Shown: positions 32,975 through 41,673 of the stretch, piece by piece
Position numbering within the stretch: the first letter of the stretch is position 1
Layout: every line of letters starts with the position of its first letter
From: Caloranaerobacter sp050286925
GTDB lineage: Bacteria; Bacillota; Clostridia; Tissierellales; Thermohalobacteraceae
Length of the DNA: 64,000 bases
Direction of reading: 5' to 3'
Assembly (NCBI RefSeq): GCF_050286925.1
Contig: NZ_JBFWFX010000005.1
Span: 1-64,000 of the forward strand
The notes under the pieces: model-generated
Seen by the model: only the letters and a program-made list of their open reading frames with translations
Database searches by the model: none
What the model was told of the DNA's origin: nothing
Program-made: the position numbers and the translations under genes

Positions 32975-34093
32975 ATGGCTGTAAAATATGAATTAATTAA
33001 AGAATCTACCGAATGTAAAGCAAGATTAGGTAAACTACATACACCTCATGGCATAATTGAAACACCTATATTTATGCCTGTTGGTACTAGAGCGACTGTA
33101 AAGACAATGACTCCAGAAGAATTAAAAGATTTAGGAGCTCAAATTATATTAAGTAATACATATCATTTATATTTAAGACCAGGTCATGAATTGATAAAAG
33201 AAGCTGGAGGACTTCATAAATTCATGAACTGGGATAGACCAATACTTACAGATAGTGGTGGTTTCCAAGTCTTTAGTTTAGGTGACTTAAGAAAAATTAC
33301 TGAGGAAGGTGTTGAGTTCAGGTCTCATATAGATGGCTCTAGACATTTTATAAGTCCTGAAAAGTCAATTGAAATACAAAATGCATTAGGTTCAGATATA
33401 ATTATGGCGTTTGATGAATGTGCACCATATCCTAGTGATAGAGATTATGTAAAACATTCTCTTGAAAGAACAACTAGATGGGCTAAAAGATGTAAGGAAG
33501 CACATAGAAATCCAGATACTCAAGCATTGTTTGGAATAGTTCAAGGTGGCGTGTATAGAGATTTAAGGGAGCAAAGTGCAAAAGAAATTGTGGATTTAGA
33601 TTTTCCAGGATATGCGATTGGTGGATTAAGCGTGGGTGAGCCAAAAGAGCTTATGTATGAAGTACTTGATTATACAGTTCCACTCTTACCTAAAAATAAG
33701 CCTAGATATTTAATGGGAGTTGGCAGTCCTGATTGTTTATTTGAAGGGGTAATAAGAGGTATTGATATGTTCGACTGTGTTTTACCTACTAGAATAGCTA
33801 GGAACGGTACTGTAATGACAAGTCATGGGAAAGTTGTAATCAGAAATGCTAAATATGCAAGAGATTTTGGTAAACTTGACCCTGAGTGCGATTGTTATAC
33901 TTGTCGCAACTATTCAAGGGCGTATATTAGACACTTGTTTAATGTAAATGAGATTTTAGGAGCTAGACTTACTACTATACACAATTTGTACTTCTTGTTA
34001 AAGTTGATGGAGAATATTAGATTAGCTATTAAGGAAGATAGATTACTGCAATATAAAGAAGAATTCTTTAAAAAATACGGCTATATTAAATAG
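32975..34093 (+). CDS. tgt: tRNA-guanine transglycosylase Tgt
   Basis: A 372-residue TIM-barrel enzyme exchanging guanine-34 for preQ1. Conserved pieces: MPVGTRATVKTMTPEEL, DSGGFQVFSLGDLRKI with a catalytic Asp, FGIVQGG, YAIGGLSVGEP, the nucleophile in FDCVLPTRIARNG, and the zinc site CDCYTCRNYSRAYIRH. AAAGGAGG site. It follows queA as usual. Confidence 0.97.
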   Translation: MAVKYELIKESTECKARLGKLHTPHGIIETPIFMPVGTRATVKTMTPEELKDLGAQIILSNTYHLYLRPGHELIKEAGGLHKFMNWDRPILTDSGGFQVFSLGDLRKITEEGVEFRSHIDGSRHFISPEKSIEIQNALGSDIIMAFDECAPYPSDRDYVKHSLERTTRWAKRCKEAHRNPDTQALFGIVQGGVYRDLREQSAKEIVDLDFPGYAIGGLSVGEPKELMYEVLDYTVPLLPKNKPRYLMGVGSPDCLFEGVIRGIDMFDCVLPTRIARNGTVMTSHGKVVIRNAKYARDFGKLDPECDCYTCRNYSRAYIRHLFNVNEILGARLTTIHNLYFLLKLMENIRLAIKEDRLLQYKEEFFKKYGYIK

Positions 34094-34147
34094 ATGAAGG
34101 AATTAAATTGTTAACATAGAATATATAAAAAAGAAGGGGGGGATGGT

Positions 34148-34417
34148 ATGCAACAGTATTCAGCATTATTGACGCCAATTCTATTTTTGGTTATTTTTTA
34201 CTTTATTTTAATTAGACCACAACAAAAGAAAGAGAAAAAAATCAGAGAGATGAGAAATAATTTGAAGGTCGGTGATGAAATTATTACAATTGGTGGTATT
34301 CACGGGAAAATAGTAAAAATTAAAGATGAAATAATAACTATTGAAGTAGGTGCTGATAAAAATAGATTCAATGTTTCAAGATGGGCAATTGGTAATGTTG
34401 TAAATAATGAAAAATAA
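34148..34417 (+). CDS. yajC: Preprotein translocase subunit YajC
   Basis: An 89-residue protein with one N-terminal membrane helix (LTPILFLVIFYFILIRPQQK, including the family RPQQK edge) and a small basic beta domain with NLKVGDEIITIGGIHGKIV. It accompanies SecDF, whose genes lie 3 kb downstream in this block. The ribosome site GGGGGG is very strong. A terminator follows. Confidence 0.95.
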   Translation: MQQYSALLTPILFLVIFYFILIRPQQKKEKKIREMRNNLKVGDEIITIGGIHGKIVKIKDEIITIEVGADKNRFNVSRWAIGNVVNNEK

Positions 34418-34428
34418 TTTCGGTACAT

Positions 34429-34457
34429 AAAAGGCTTCCTATATGGAGGTCTTTTTT
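34429..34457 (+). terminator. Terminator after yajC
   Basis: AAAAGGCTTCC (34429-34439) pairs with GGAGGTCTTTT (34445-34455) with two G-T pairs, then continues in T. Confidence 0.65.
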
Positions 34458-34517
34458 CTTGTAATTAATTGGGTTTATTTTGCATAAGTTTAAATAAGAA
34501 GTATTGGGGGTGGGGAA

Positions 34518-34907
34518 ATGAGAATAAAGGTTAATGAGGAAAATAATAATTATATGGTTACAACTTTTAAAGGCGTTTTAATAAGTGTTGCAATTTCAAT
34601 TATATGTATTATTGTTCTGGCAGTAATATTAACTTATACGAGTTTATCAGAAAGTATTGTACCAATTTTAAATTCCATAATTATGATAGTTAGTATTGCT
34701 GTAGGGGCAATTTATACATCTATAAGAATTAAAAGAAAAGGATGGCTTAATGGTGCTATTGTTGGTTTATTATATTTTATATTGCTAATACTAGTGAGTT
34801 ATATTTTTATACGTTCCTATAAGTTTAATAGTCATGTTACAATAAAAGGAATAGTCGCAATAATTACGGGAGCGATTGCTGGAATGATTGGAGTTAATTT
34901 AAAATAA
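34518..34907 (+). CDS. TIGR04086 family membrane protein
   Basis: A 129-residue protein with four hydrophobic segments (ISVAISIICIIVLAVILTYT first, then helices in the middle and a last GIVAIITGAIAGMIGVNL). Proteins of this kind sit immediately before SCIFF peptide genes in clostridia, which is how I name it. The function is unknown. A role in export or membrane handling of the SCIFF product is inference from position. Confidence 0.78.
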   Translation: MRIKVNEENNNYMVTTFKGVLISVAISIICIIVLAVILTYTSLSESIVPILNSIIMIVSIAVGAIYTSIRIKRKGWLNGAIVGLLYFILLILVSYIFIRSYKFNSHVTIKGIVAIITGAIAGMIGVNLK

Positions 34908-34930
34908 CACTTTATATTTAAAAATCTATA

Positions 34931-34939
34931 TGTTATAAT
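34931..34939 (+). promoter_or_regulatory. Extended -10 promoter of the SCIFF gene
   Basis: TGTTATAAT, a perfect extended -10, lies 33 nt before the SCIFF start. The -35 is weak. It would give the peptide its own transcript, ending at the terminator after 35123. Confidence 0.45.
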
Positions 34940-34972
34940 CTATTAGGAAAAAATTATTAAGGAGGTATATAT

Positions 34973-35110
34973 ATGAAGTACATAAATACAATAAGTGGTC
35001 GAAGTTTAAAAAGTACAGTTGCAAAAGGTGGATGTGGAGAATGCCAAACTTCATGTCAATCAGCATGTAAGACTTCTTGCACTGTTGGAAATCAAAAGTG
35101 CGAGAAATAA
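34973..35110 (+). CDS. scfA: SCIFF ribosomally synthesised peptide (six cysteines in forty-five)
   Basis: Exactly 45 residues with exactly six Cys, at 21, 24, 28, 32, 36 and 43. The leader part MKYINTISGRSLKSTVAKGG is followed by the Cys-rich core GCGECQTSCQSACKTSC. This is the near-universal clostridial SCIFF precursor, whose cysteines are joined by thioether links by its radical-SAM maturase. The biological role remains unknown. AAGGAGGT site. It has its own promoter, and a terminator sits between it and the maturase gene. Confidence 0.97.
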   Translation: MKYINTISGRSLKSTVAKGGCGECQTSCQSACKTSCTVGNQKCEK

Positions 35111-35122
35111 TTGGTGCTACAT

Positions 35123-35153
35123 AAAAAGTAGTGGTTATCCACTGCTTTTTTTC
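35123..35153 (+). terminator. Terminator/attenuator between SCIFF peptide and maturase
   Basis: AAAAAGTAGTGG (35123-35134) pairs with CCACTGCTTTTT (35139-35150) around TTAT, one G-T, followed by further T. It would make peptide mRNA more abundant than maturase mRNA. Confidence 0.8.
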
Positions 35154-35236
35154 TGTTTAAAAATGTAAATTTATTTGATTAGATTCAATCTTTAATATAA
35201 AATAAAAGTTGCGACAGTATTTAAGGAGGAATGTAT

Positions 35237-36580
35237 ATGAATATGCATATGTTTCAGATGAATGGAAAAAACATAGTATTGGATGTTAATAGTGGATCGG
35301 TTCACGTAGTAGATGAAATCGTATGGGATATAATTAAACTGTACGAAGATAAAAGTTTAGAATCAATTATTGATGATTTAAAAGATAAATATAGCCAAAC
35401 TGATATTATAGAAGCTTATAAAGAGATACAAACTTTAGTCGATAATGAGTTACTGTTTACAAAAGAAGAAGAATTAGATATAAATTACAATCCACAAAAT
35501 ATTGTTAAAGCTTTATGTTTGCATGTAGCACATGATTGTAATTTAAAATGTGAATATTGCTTTGCCTCTCAAGGAGATTTCAAAGGACAAAGATTATTAA
35601 TGCCTTTAGAAGTTGGTAAAAGAGCATTAGAGTTTTTAGTTAAAAATTCAGGTAACAGAAAAAATCTTGAAGTTGACTTTTTCGGTGGAGAACCGTTGAT
35701 GAATTTTGATGTTGTAAAAGAGTTAGTTAAATATGGCCGTGAACTAGAGAAAAAATATAATAAGAAATTTAGATTTACTATTACTACTAATGGAATTTTA
35801 TTAAATGATGATAATATGAAGTTTATTAATGAAAATATGGATAATGTAGTACTTAGTTTAGATGGCAGAAAAGAAGTAAACGATAGAATGAGAAAAACAT
35901 TAAATGGTAGCGGTAGTTTTGATATTATTGTTCCTAAATTTTTAAAACTAGTAAAGTTAAGAGGGGATAAAACATATTACGTTAGAGGTACTTTTACAAG
36001 TCATAATTTAGATTTTTCTAAAGATGTTTTAAAACTTTATGAAATAGGGTTCGACAGTATTTCAGTTGAACCAGTAGTTGCAAGTCCAGAAAATGATTAT
36101 GCAATTTTAGAGGAACATTTAGAAACGATATTGAAAGAATATGAAGAATTGTCAAGTGAATATATAGAACTTAAAAAAGCGGGGAAAGGTTTTGAGTTTT
36201 TCCATTTTATGATTGATTTAAGTCAGGGACCTTGTTTAATTAAAAGAGTAGTAGGTTGTGGTGCTGGTGTGGAATATTTAGCAGTTACTCCTGAAGGAGA
36301 TTTATACCCTTGTCATCAGTTTGTTGGAAATGAAGAATTTAAGATGGGTGATGTTTTCACTGGTGTGTCAAATGAGGAGTTAAGAGAAAAATTTAAAAAA
36401 GCTAATGTATTAACAAAAAATGAATGTAAAGAATGTTGGGCTAGATTTTACTGTAGTGGAGGATGTCATGCAAATGCCTATAATTTTAATAAAGATATAA
36501 CTAAACCATATAAAATTGGTTGCGAAATGGAGAAAAAAAGGATAGAGTGTGCTATATCGATAGTGGCAAATGGTTGCTAA
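35237..36580 (+). CDS. scfB: Thioether-forming SCIFF peptide maturase, radical SAM/SPASM
   Basis: A 447-residue enzyme. The N-terminal part (FQMNGKNIVLDVNSGSVHVV) is the peptide-recognition domain that binds the leader. The radical-SAM domain carries CNLKCEYC (C-x3-C-x2-C, about 97). FFGGEPLMNFDVV follows. The C-terminal SPASM region has Cys residues in KRVVGCGAGVEY, YPCHQF, KNECKECWARFYCSGGCHAN and IGCEME for two auxiliary clusters. I choose ATG 35237, 7 nt after AAGGAGG. ATG 35231 is too close. The peptide substrate is the gene just upstream. Confidence 0.96.
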   Translation: MNMHMFQMNGKNIVLDVNSGSVHVVDEIVWDIIKLYEDKSLESIIDDLKDKYSQTDIIEAYKEIQTLVDNELLFTKEEELDINYNPQNIVKALCLHVAHDCNLKCEYCFASQGDFKGQRLLMPLEVGKRALEFLVKNSGNRKNLEVDFFGGEPLMNFDVVKELVKYGRELEKKYNKKFRFTITTNGILLNDDNMKFINENMDNVVLSLDGRKEVNDRMRKTLNGSGSFDIIVPKFLKLVKLRGDKTYYVRGTFTSHNLDFSKDVLKLYEIGFDSISVEPVVASPENDYAILEEHLETILKEYEELSSEYIELKKAGKGFEFFHFMIDLSQGPCLIKRVVGCGAGVEYLAVTPEGDLYPCHQFVGNEEFKMGDVFTGVSNEELREKFKKANVLTKNECKECWARFYCSGGCHANAYNFNKDITKPYKIGCEMEKKRIECAISIVANGC

Positions 36581-36602
36581 GATAATATGAGGAGGTTTAA
36601 GC

Positions 36603-37106
36603 ATGTTAAAAGAATATGAAGGTAAAAAGCCCAAAATACATGATAGCTGTTTTATTGCAGATAGTGCCGAAATAATTGGAGATGTTGAGATAGGAGAGAA
36701 TACAAGTGTTTGGTACAATACAGTAATAAGAGGGGATGAAAACTCTATTAAAATTGGCAAATATACAAACATTCAAGATGGTTGTGTAATACACATAAGT
36801 AAAGAATATGAAACCGTTATAGGAGATTATGTTACAATTGGACATAAAGCAATAGTACATGCATGTAAAATTGGAGATAATGTTTTGATAGGTATGGGAG
36901 CTATAATTCTAGATGGTGCTGAAATTGAAGATAATGTATTAGTTGGTGCAGGGAGTATTGTAACACCAGGTAAGAAAATTCCGTCAGGGACTTTAGTATT
37001 AGGTTCACCAGCAAAGGTCGTAAGAAAATTAACTGATGAAGAGATTAATCATTTAAAACAATCAGCTGTAGATTATGTTAAATATGCAAAGAAACATAAA
37101 GAATAA
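36603..37106 (+). CDS. Gamma-carbonic-anhydrase-fold protein (YrdA/PaaY family)
   Basis: A 167-residue left-handed beta-helix protein built of hexapeptide repeats. NTVIRGDENSIKIGKYTNIQ, DGCVIHIS and IGHKAIVHACKIGDN supply the three metal-binding His of this family. It ends in LGSPAKVVRKLTDEE. Members bind Zn, Fe or Co, and some are carbonic anhydrases or CoA-thioester related, but activity varies. Start 23 nt after the maturase, with GAGGAGGT site, so probably in one transcript with it. Confidence 0.9.
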   Translation: MLKEYEGKKPKIHDSCFIADSAEIIGDVEIGENTSVWYNTVIRGDENSIKIGKYTNIQDGCVIHISKEYETVIGDYVTIGHKAIVHACKIGDNVLIGMGAIILDGAEIEDNVLVGAGSIVTPGKKIPSGTLVLGSPAKVVRKLTDEEINHLKQSAVDYVKYAKKHKE

Positions 37107-37223
37107 CTTAAAATAAAGCCAAAATATAAATGTAGGGATAATATTACAAAGTTATATATTATTGACTCATTTTTACAGGAGTTATATAATAAAAATAATG
37201 ATGATTTGAAGGAGGCATAACAA

Positions 37224-38492
37224 ATGAACTTCAAAAGTGTTGCTATTTTTTTATTGATTATTGCATTAGTTGGATTTATTAGTTATTCAGCGATTTTTGG
37301 GGTTAATTTAGGTAAGTATGAAATTACGCCTGTAAAAGAAAACATGAAGCTTGGTTTAGATCTGGAAGGTGGAGTATTTGTTGTATTAGAAGCACAAACT
37401 GATGCACAAGGTGCAGAATTAGAGAAGAAAATGGAACAAGCAAAAGCGATTATAAGACAAAGAGTAGACGGATTAGGTGTAGCTGAACCTAATATAGTAC
37501 TAGAAGGTAAAAAAAGAATTAGGATTGAGTTGCCAGGCGTAAAAAATGCACAGGATGCTATTGATATTATAGGTAAAACAGCACAATTACAATTTGTTGA
37601 TCCTAAAGGTAATGTTGTTGTAACAGGTAAAAATATAAAGAAATCAGAGGTTACTTATCAGTTAAATAGAGAAAAAGGAAGAGAAGAGCCTGTTGTTGCA
37701 TTAGAGTTTGATAACGAAGGGGCTAAAAAGTTTGCAGAAGCGACTCGCGAATTGGCTAAAAATGCAGACGCTAAGGATAGAATCATATATATAGTTTTAG
37801 ATGATGAAGTGATTTCAAGCCCTGTAGTTAATAGCGTTATTACAGATGGTAAAGCAGTAATAACAGGTGGTTTTACAGTTGAAGAAGCAGGCAAATTAGC
37901 AACTTTAATAAGAGCAGGTGCATTACCTGTTGAGATGAAAGAAGTACAGACTTCAGTTATTGGACCTACATTAGGATTAGAATCGTTAGACAAGAGTATT
38001 TATGCTGCGAAAATAGGACTAATTTTGATATTTTTATTTATGTTAATTTATTATAGAATACCGGGATTAATAGCAGATATAAGTCTTACTATATATATAT
38101 TATTGCTTTTAGGTACTATGATTTATTTAGATGCTACTTTAACTTTACCAGGTATTGCAGGTTTAATTTTATCGATAGGTATGGCTGTAGATGCTAACGT
38201 TGTAATTTTTGAAAGGATTAAAGAGGAAATCAGAGCAGGTAAGACTTTAAGAGCTGCTGTTGATTCAGGGTTTAAACGAGCTTTACGTACTGTTATAGAT
38301 GCTAATGTAACTACTTTTATAGCAGGGATTGTATTATTCAAGTTTGGGACAGGTCCTATTAAAGGGTTTGCAGTAACTTTATTAATTGGTTTAGTTGCTT
38401 CAATGATTACAGCAGTATTTATTACAAAATATTTACTAAAGCTTACTATCAAAATGAATATAACTAAAAATACAAAACTCTATGGAGCATAA
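37224..38492 (+). CDS. secD: Protein translocase subunit SecD
   Basis: A 422-residue RND-family membrane protein that uses proton-motive force to help release exported proteins. It has one N-terminal helix, the LGLDLEGGVFVVLEAQ motif, an extracytoplasmic P1 region, then five helices with ERIKEEIRAGKTLRAAVDSG and TTFIAGIVLF. The C-terminal helices LILSIGMAVDANVVIFERI are conserved. AAGGAGGC site. Followed closely by secF. Confidence 0.96.
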   Translation: MNFKSVAIFLLIIALVGFISYSAIFGVNLGKYEITPVKENMKLGLDLEGGVFVVLEAQTDAQGAELEKKMEQAKAIIRQRVDGLGVAEPNIVLEGKKRIRIELPGVKNAQDAIDIIGKTAQLQFVDPKGNVVVTGKNIKKSEVTYQLNREKGREEPVVALEFDNEGAKKFAEATRELAKNADAKDRIIYIVLDDEVISSPVVNSVITDGKAVITGGFTVEEAGKLATLIRAGALPVEMKEVQTSVIGPTLGLESLDKSIYAAKIGLILIFLFMLIYYRIPGLIADISLTIYILLLLGTMIYLDATLTLPGIAGLILSIGMAVDANVVIFERIKEEIRAGKTLRAAVDSGFKRALRTVIDANVTTFIAGIVLFKFGTGPIKGFAVTLLIGLVASMITAVFITKYLLKLTIKMNITKNTKLYGA

Positions 38493-38508
38493 AAGAGGGG
38501 GATTCGAC

Positions 38509-39396
38509 GTGAATATCATAAGAAATAGAAATAAATTTTTCCTTATCTCTTTAACTATAATTGTTATAGGTTTAGTGATGGCAACTGTAAATGGTTTAAA
38601 TGTCGGCATTGATTTTACTGGAGGAACTTTACTACAGATTGATTTTGGTAAAAAAATACCAGTTAGTGAGATTAGAGAAATTACAGATGAATTTGATAAG
38701 AATGCAAGTATTCTTCATGCTGGAGATAATAAAGAGCAGGTTATAATAAAGACGACTTTAGATTTAGATAATAAAGATAGAATAGAAATATTCAATAAGT
38801 TTAAAGAAAAATATAATCTTAAAGATGAAGCTTTTGTTCAATCACAAAAGTTTGGGCCTTCTATAGGGAAAGAAATAAGGACTAAAGCATTATTATCAGT
38901 ATTAATAGCTACTGTTGGTATGCTTATATATATTACTTTTAGATTTGAATTTAAATTTGGTGTTTCAGCTATTGTTGCTCTAGTTCATGATGTTTTAATT
39001 ACTTTTAGTGTATATGCAATTTTCCAAATACCTGTTAATAATCCTTTTGTGGCTGCTATGCTGACTATAGTAGGTTATTCAATAAATGATACAATTGTAG
39101 TTTTTGATAGAATCAGAGAAAATATAAAAATTATGAAGAAAGATAAATACGAGGATATTGTAAATAAGAGTATTTCTCAAACTATAGTAAGATCTATTAA
39201 TACTTCATTTACAACATTATTAGTTATAGTAGTTTTATATATTTTCGGAGTAGAAGCTATAAAAGATTTTGCACTACCATTAATTGTAGGTATAATAGCA
39301 GGTACTTATTCATCAATATTTATCGCTAGCCCTATATGGTATCTGTTAAGAACAAGAGTTTCAGATAGAAATAATTATAATCCTAATAGAGTATAA
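38509..39396 (+). CDS. secF: Protein translocase subunit SecF
   Basis: A 295-residue partner of SecD with six helices. GLNVGIDFTGGTLLQIDFGK near the start and YSINDTIVVFDRIRENI in the C-terminal half are diagnostic. GTG at 38509 follows AGAGGGGGA by 7 nt. The open frame upstream to 38482 overlaps secD and includes the ribosome site itself. Ends at a terminator. Confidence 0.95.
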   Translation: MNIIRNRNKFFLISLTIIVIGLVMATVNGLNVGIDFTGGTLLQIDFGKKIPVSEIREITDEFDKNASILHAGDNKEQVIIKTTLDLDNKDRIEIFNKFKEKYNLKDEAFVQSQKFGPSIGKEIRTKALLSVLIATVGMLIYITFRFEFKFGVSAIVALVHDVLITFSVYAIFQIPVNNPFVAAMLTIVGYSINDTIVVFDRIRENIKIMKKDKYEDIVNKSISQTIVRSINTSFTTLLVIVVLYIFGVEAIKDFALPLIVGIIAGTYSSIFIASPIWYLLRTRVSDRNNYNPNRV

Positions 39397-39402
39397 AGTA
39401 TT

Positions 39403-39427
39403 AAACTGCCGTAAGGCAGTTTTTTTC
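39403..39427 (+). terminator. Terminator after secF
   Basis: AAACTGCC (39403-39410), loop GTAA, GGCAGTTT (39415-39422) and a further T-run. Strong. Confidence 0.85.
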
Positions 39428-39511
39428 TAAAAAAGAAGAGCTTATGTAATACATATCTTAATCTAAGATAATAATAATGGATATATATACCACTAAAAAG
39501 GAGTGGCAGGA

Positions 39512-41191
39512 TTGAAATTATTTTTTTATAAAAGAAGAAAGAAATTAAAAAGATATAGAGAAATAGCAAAGATACTGACAAAATATGGATTCGATATGAT
39601 TGCAGAAAAAATTGATAATAGAAGTATTATTTCAAAAATATTTATAAAGAGAACTAAAAAATATAGTCAGAAATATACCAGAGGCGAGAGGATTAGATTT
39701 ACATTAGAAGAATTAGGACCAACTTTTATTAAGTTTGGGCAAATTCTTAGCACAAGATATGATATTTTACCGAAAGATATAGTAGATGAACTGTCAAAAT
39801 TACAGGATGAAATTACTCCTTTTGACTTGGATACTGCAAAAAATATTATTAAAGATGAATTAGGTAAGGATTTAGAAGATATTTTTATGGAGTTTCAAGA
39901 AGAACCTTTAGCGGCTGCATCTATTGGTCAAGTTTATCGTGGTGTTTTAAAGAATGGCAATAAAGTTGTAATAAAAGTACAGAGACCCAATATAAATGAA
40001 GTAATAAAACAGGACATAGATATTTTGTATACTCTAGCTAAAATGTTTGATGACATTTTAAAGAAAAAAATGGTTATTAGTGCAAGAGATATTGTAGAAG
40101 AGTTTTCTTATTTTATAAAAAAGGAGTTAGACTATACTTATGAAGCTCAAAATTGTGAAAGGTTTAGGATGTATTTTAAAAACGATAAAAGAGTGGTAAT
40201 TCCTAAAATATATTGGGAGTATACGACAAAAAAAGTATTAGTGATGGAAGAAATAAAAGGAATTAAAGTAAGTGATATTGATGAGATAGATAAAATGGGA
40301 TTTAATAAGGAAAAGTTATCAGAACTAGGTGCGAAAGTATTTTTAGAACAGATATTTATACATGGATTTTTTCATGGTGATCCGCATCCAGGTAATATTT
40401 TAATATTATCAGAAGACAAAATAAGTTTTATAGATTTTGGAGTTGTAGGCTATTTAGATAATTTAACATTTGAATTCATAACTACTCTATTAAAAGCGGC
40501 TATTGATAGAGATATAGATAAGATAGTAGAAAGTTTATATAAAATGAATGCAATATCTGATGAAACTGATGAAATTGGTTTAAATAAAGAATTATTTTTT
40601 ATTATAAATTATTATTTTAATCTGCCAATTAATAAAATTAACTTTGGAGAAGCTTTTAATGAAATTATGACTATAGCTTATAAATATAAACTAAAAATGC
40701 CTTCACAATTGACATTACTAATTAAATCAATTATAACGATTGAGGGAACAGGAAAAAAATTAAATCCTCATTTCAATTTATCAAAGATTTCTAAGGAGAT
40801 TATAAAAGAAATAACAAAAAGGAAATTCGATCCCAAATCTATAGCAAAGAAAATTGTAGACACTGCAACTGTAAATATAGAGAATATTTTTGAAATTACT
40901 AATAGAATTAATGATGTATTATATAAAATAGATAAAGATAAATTAAAAATTAAGATGGAGATAGAAGGATTAAGTAAGTTGGAGAAGGAAATATATATAA
41001 TGACAAATAAGTTAGCATTGAGTTTAATAATCTCATCAATCATTGTAGGCTCATCTATAATAATTCAAGCTCATACAGGTCCTGAAATATTAGGAATGTC
41101 AGCTTTTGGATTAATAGGTTTTGTAGCAGCTGGGATTTTAGGAGTATCATTAATTATATCTATTTTATTAAATAAGAGGAATTATAAATAG
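39512..41191 (+). CDS. AarF/ABC1/UbiB kinase-like protein
   Basis: A 559-residue atypical kinase. RFTLEELGPTFIKFGQILST gives the KxGQ signature, PLAAASIGQVYRGVLKNGNK the alanine-rich nucleotide loop, VIKVQRPNI the Lys, GFFHGDPHPGNILIL the catalytic loop and ISFIDFGVVGYL the metal-binding DFG. Two membrane helices close the C-terminus. In bacteria with quinones this family supports quinone synthesis. In an anaerobic clostridium the role is unclear. TTG 39512 follows AAAAAGGAG. GTG 39503 is inside that site. Confidence 0.88.
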   Translation: MKLFFYKRRKKLKRYREIAKILTKYGFDMIAEKIDNRSIISKIFIKRTKKYSQKYTRGERIRFTLEELGPTFIKFGQILSTRYDILPKDIVDELSKLQDEITPFDLDTAKNIIKDELGKDLEDIFMEFQEEPLAAASIGQVYRGVLKNGNKVVIKVQRPNINEVIKQDIDILYTLAKMFDDILKKKMVISARDIVEEFSYFIKKELDYTYEAQNCERFRMYFKNDKRVVIPKIYWEYTTKKVLVMEEIKGIKVSDIDEIDKMGFNKEKLSELGAKVFLEQIFIHGFFHGDPHPGNILILSEDKISFIDFGVVGYLDNLTFEFITTLLKAAIDRDIDKIVESLYKMNAISDETDEIGLNKELFFIINYYFNLPINKINFGEAFNEIMTIAYKYKLKMPSQLTLLIKSIITIEGTGKKLNPHFNLSKISKEIIKEITKRKFDPKSIAKKIVDTATVNIENIFEITNRINDVLYKIDKDKLKIKMEIEGLSKLEKEIYIMTNKLALSLIISSIIVGSSIIIQAHTGPEILGMSAFGLIGFVAAGILGVSLIISILLNKRNYK

Positions 41192-41203
41192 GGGGTATTT
41201 TAA

Positions 41204-41608
41204 ATGGAAATAGGTTTTATATTTTCACTTATTTTTGCAATACTGGTAGCAGTATTTGCTTTAAAAAATGCAGACAGTGTTATGATTGATTTCTTTTTTG
41301 CTAAAGTTCAAGTTTCTCAAGCTATAGTTATATTTGTGTCAGCAGCATTGGGGGCAGTAATAGTTACTATATTAGGATTTGTGAGACAGTTAAAACTAAC
41401 TTTGAAAATAAAAGAACAAGCGAGAAAAATTAAGAAATTAGAAGAGGAAAAGATTTTATTAGAAAGTAGAATTGAAGAAATTATTTCAGAAAAAGATTTA
41501 AAATTAGGAACTGATTTTGAAGTAAATAATAATAAAGAAAATGAAATAGAAAATATAAATTCAGAAGAAAATAATGATAAAAATGAAATAATTGACAATG
41601 AAAAATAA
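41204..41608 (+). CDS. LapA-domain (DUF1049) membrane protein
   Basis: A 134-residue protein: two membrane helices (EIGFIFSLIFAILVAVFALK and IVIFVSAALGAVIVTILGF), a coiled coil (KEQARKIKKLEEEKILLESR) and an acidic Asn/Glu-rich tail. This is the LapA/YciM-partner-like arrangement, found also in Firmicutes without lipopolysaccharide, where its role is unknown. 12 nt after the UbiB-like gene, probably the same operon. Confidence 0.82.
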   Translation: MEIGFIFSLIFAILVAVFALKNADSVMIDFFFAKVQVSQAIVIFVSAALGAVIVTILGFVRQLKLTLKIKEQARKIKKLEEEKILLESRIEEIISEKDLKLGTDFEVNNNKENEIENINSEENNDKNEIIDNEK

Positions 41609-41673
41609 GAGATTGTGAATACATATTATATAGACTTTAGTGCATATAGAATTTGATGTAGTAGGTGAAATAT

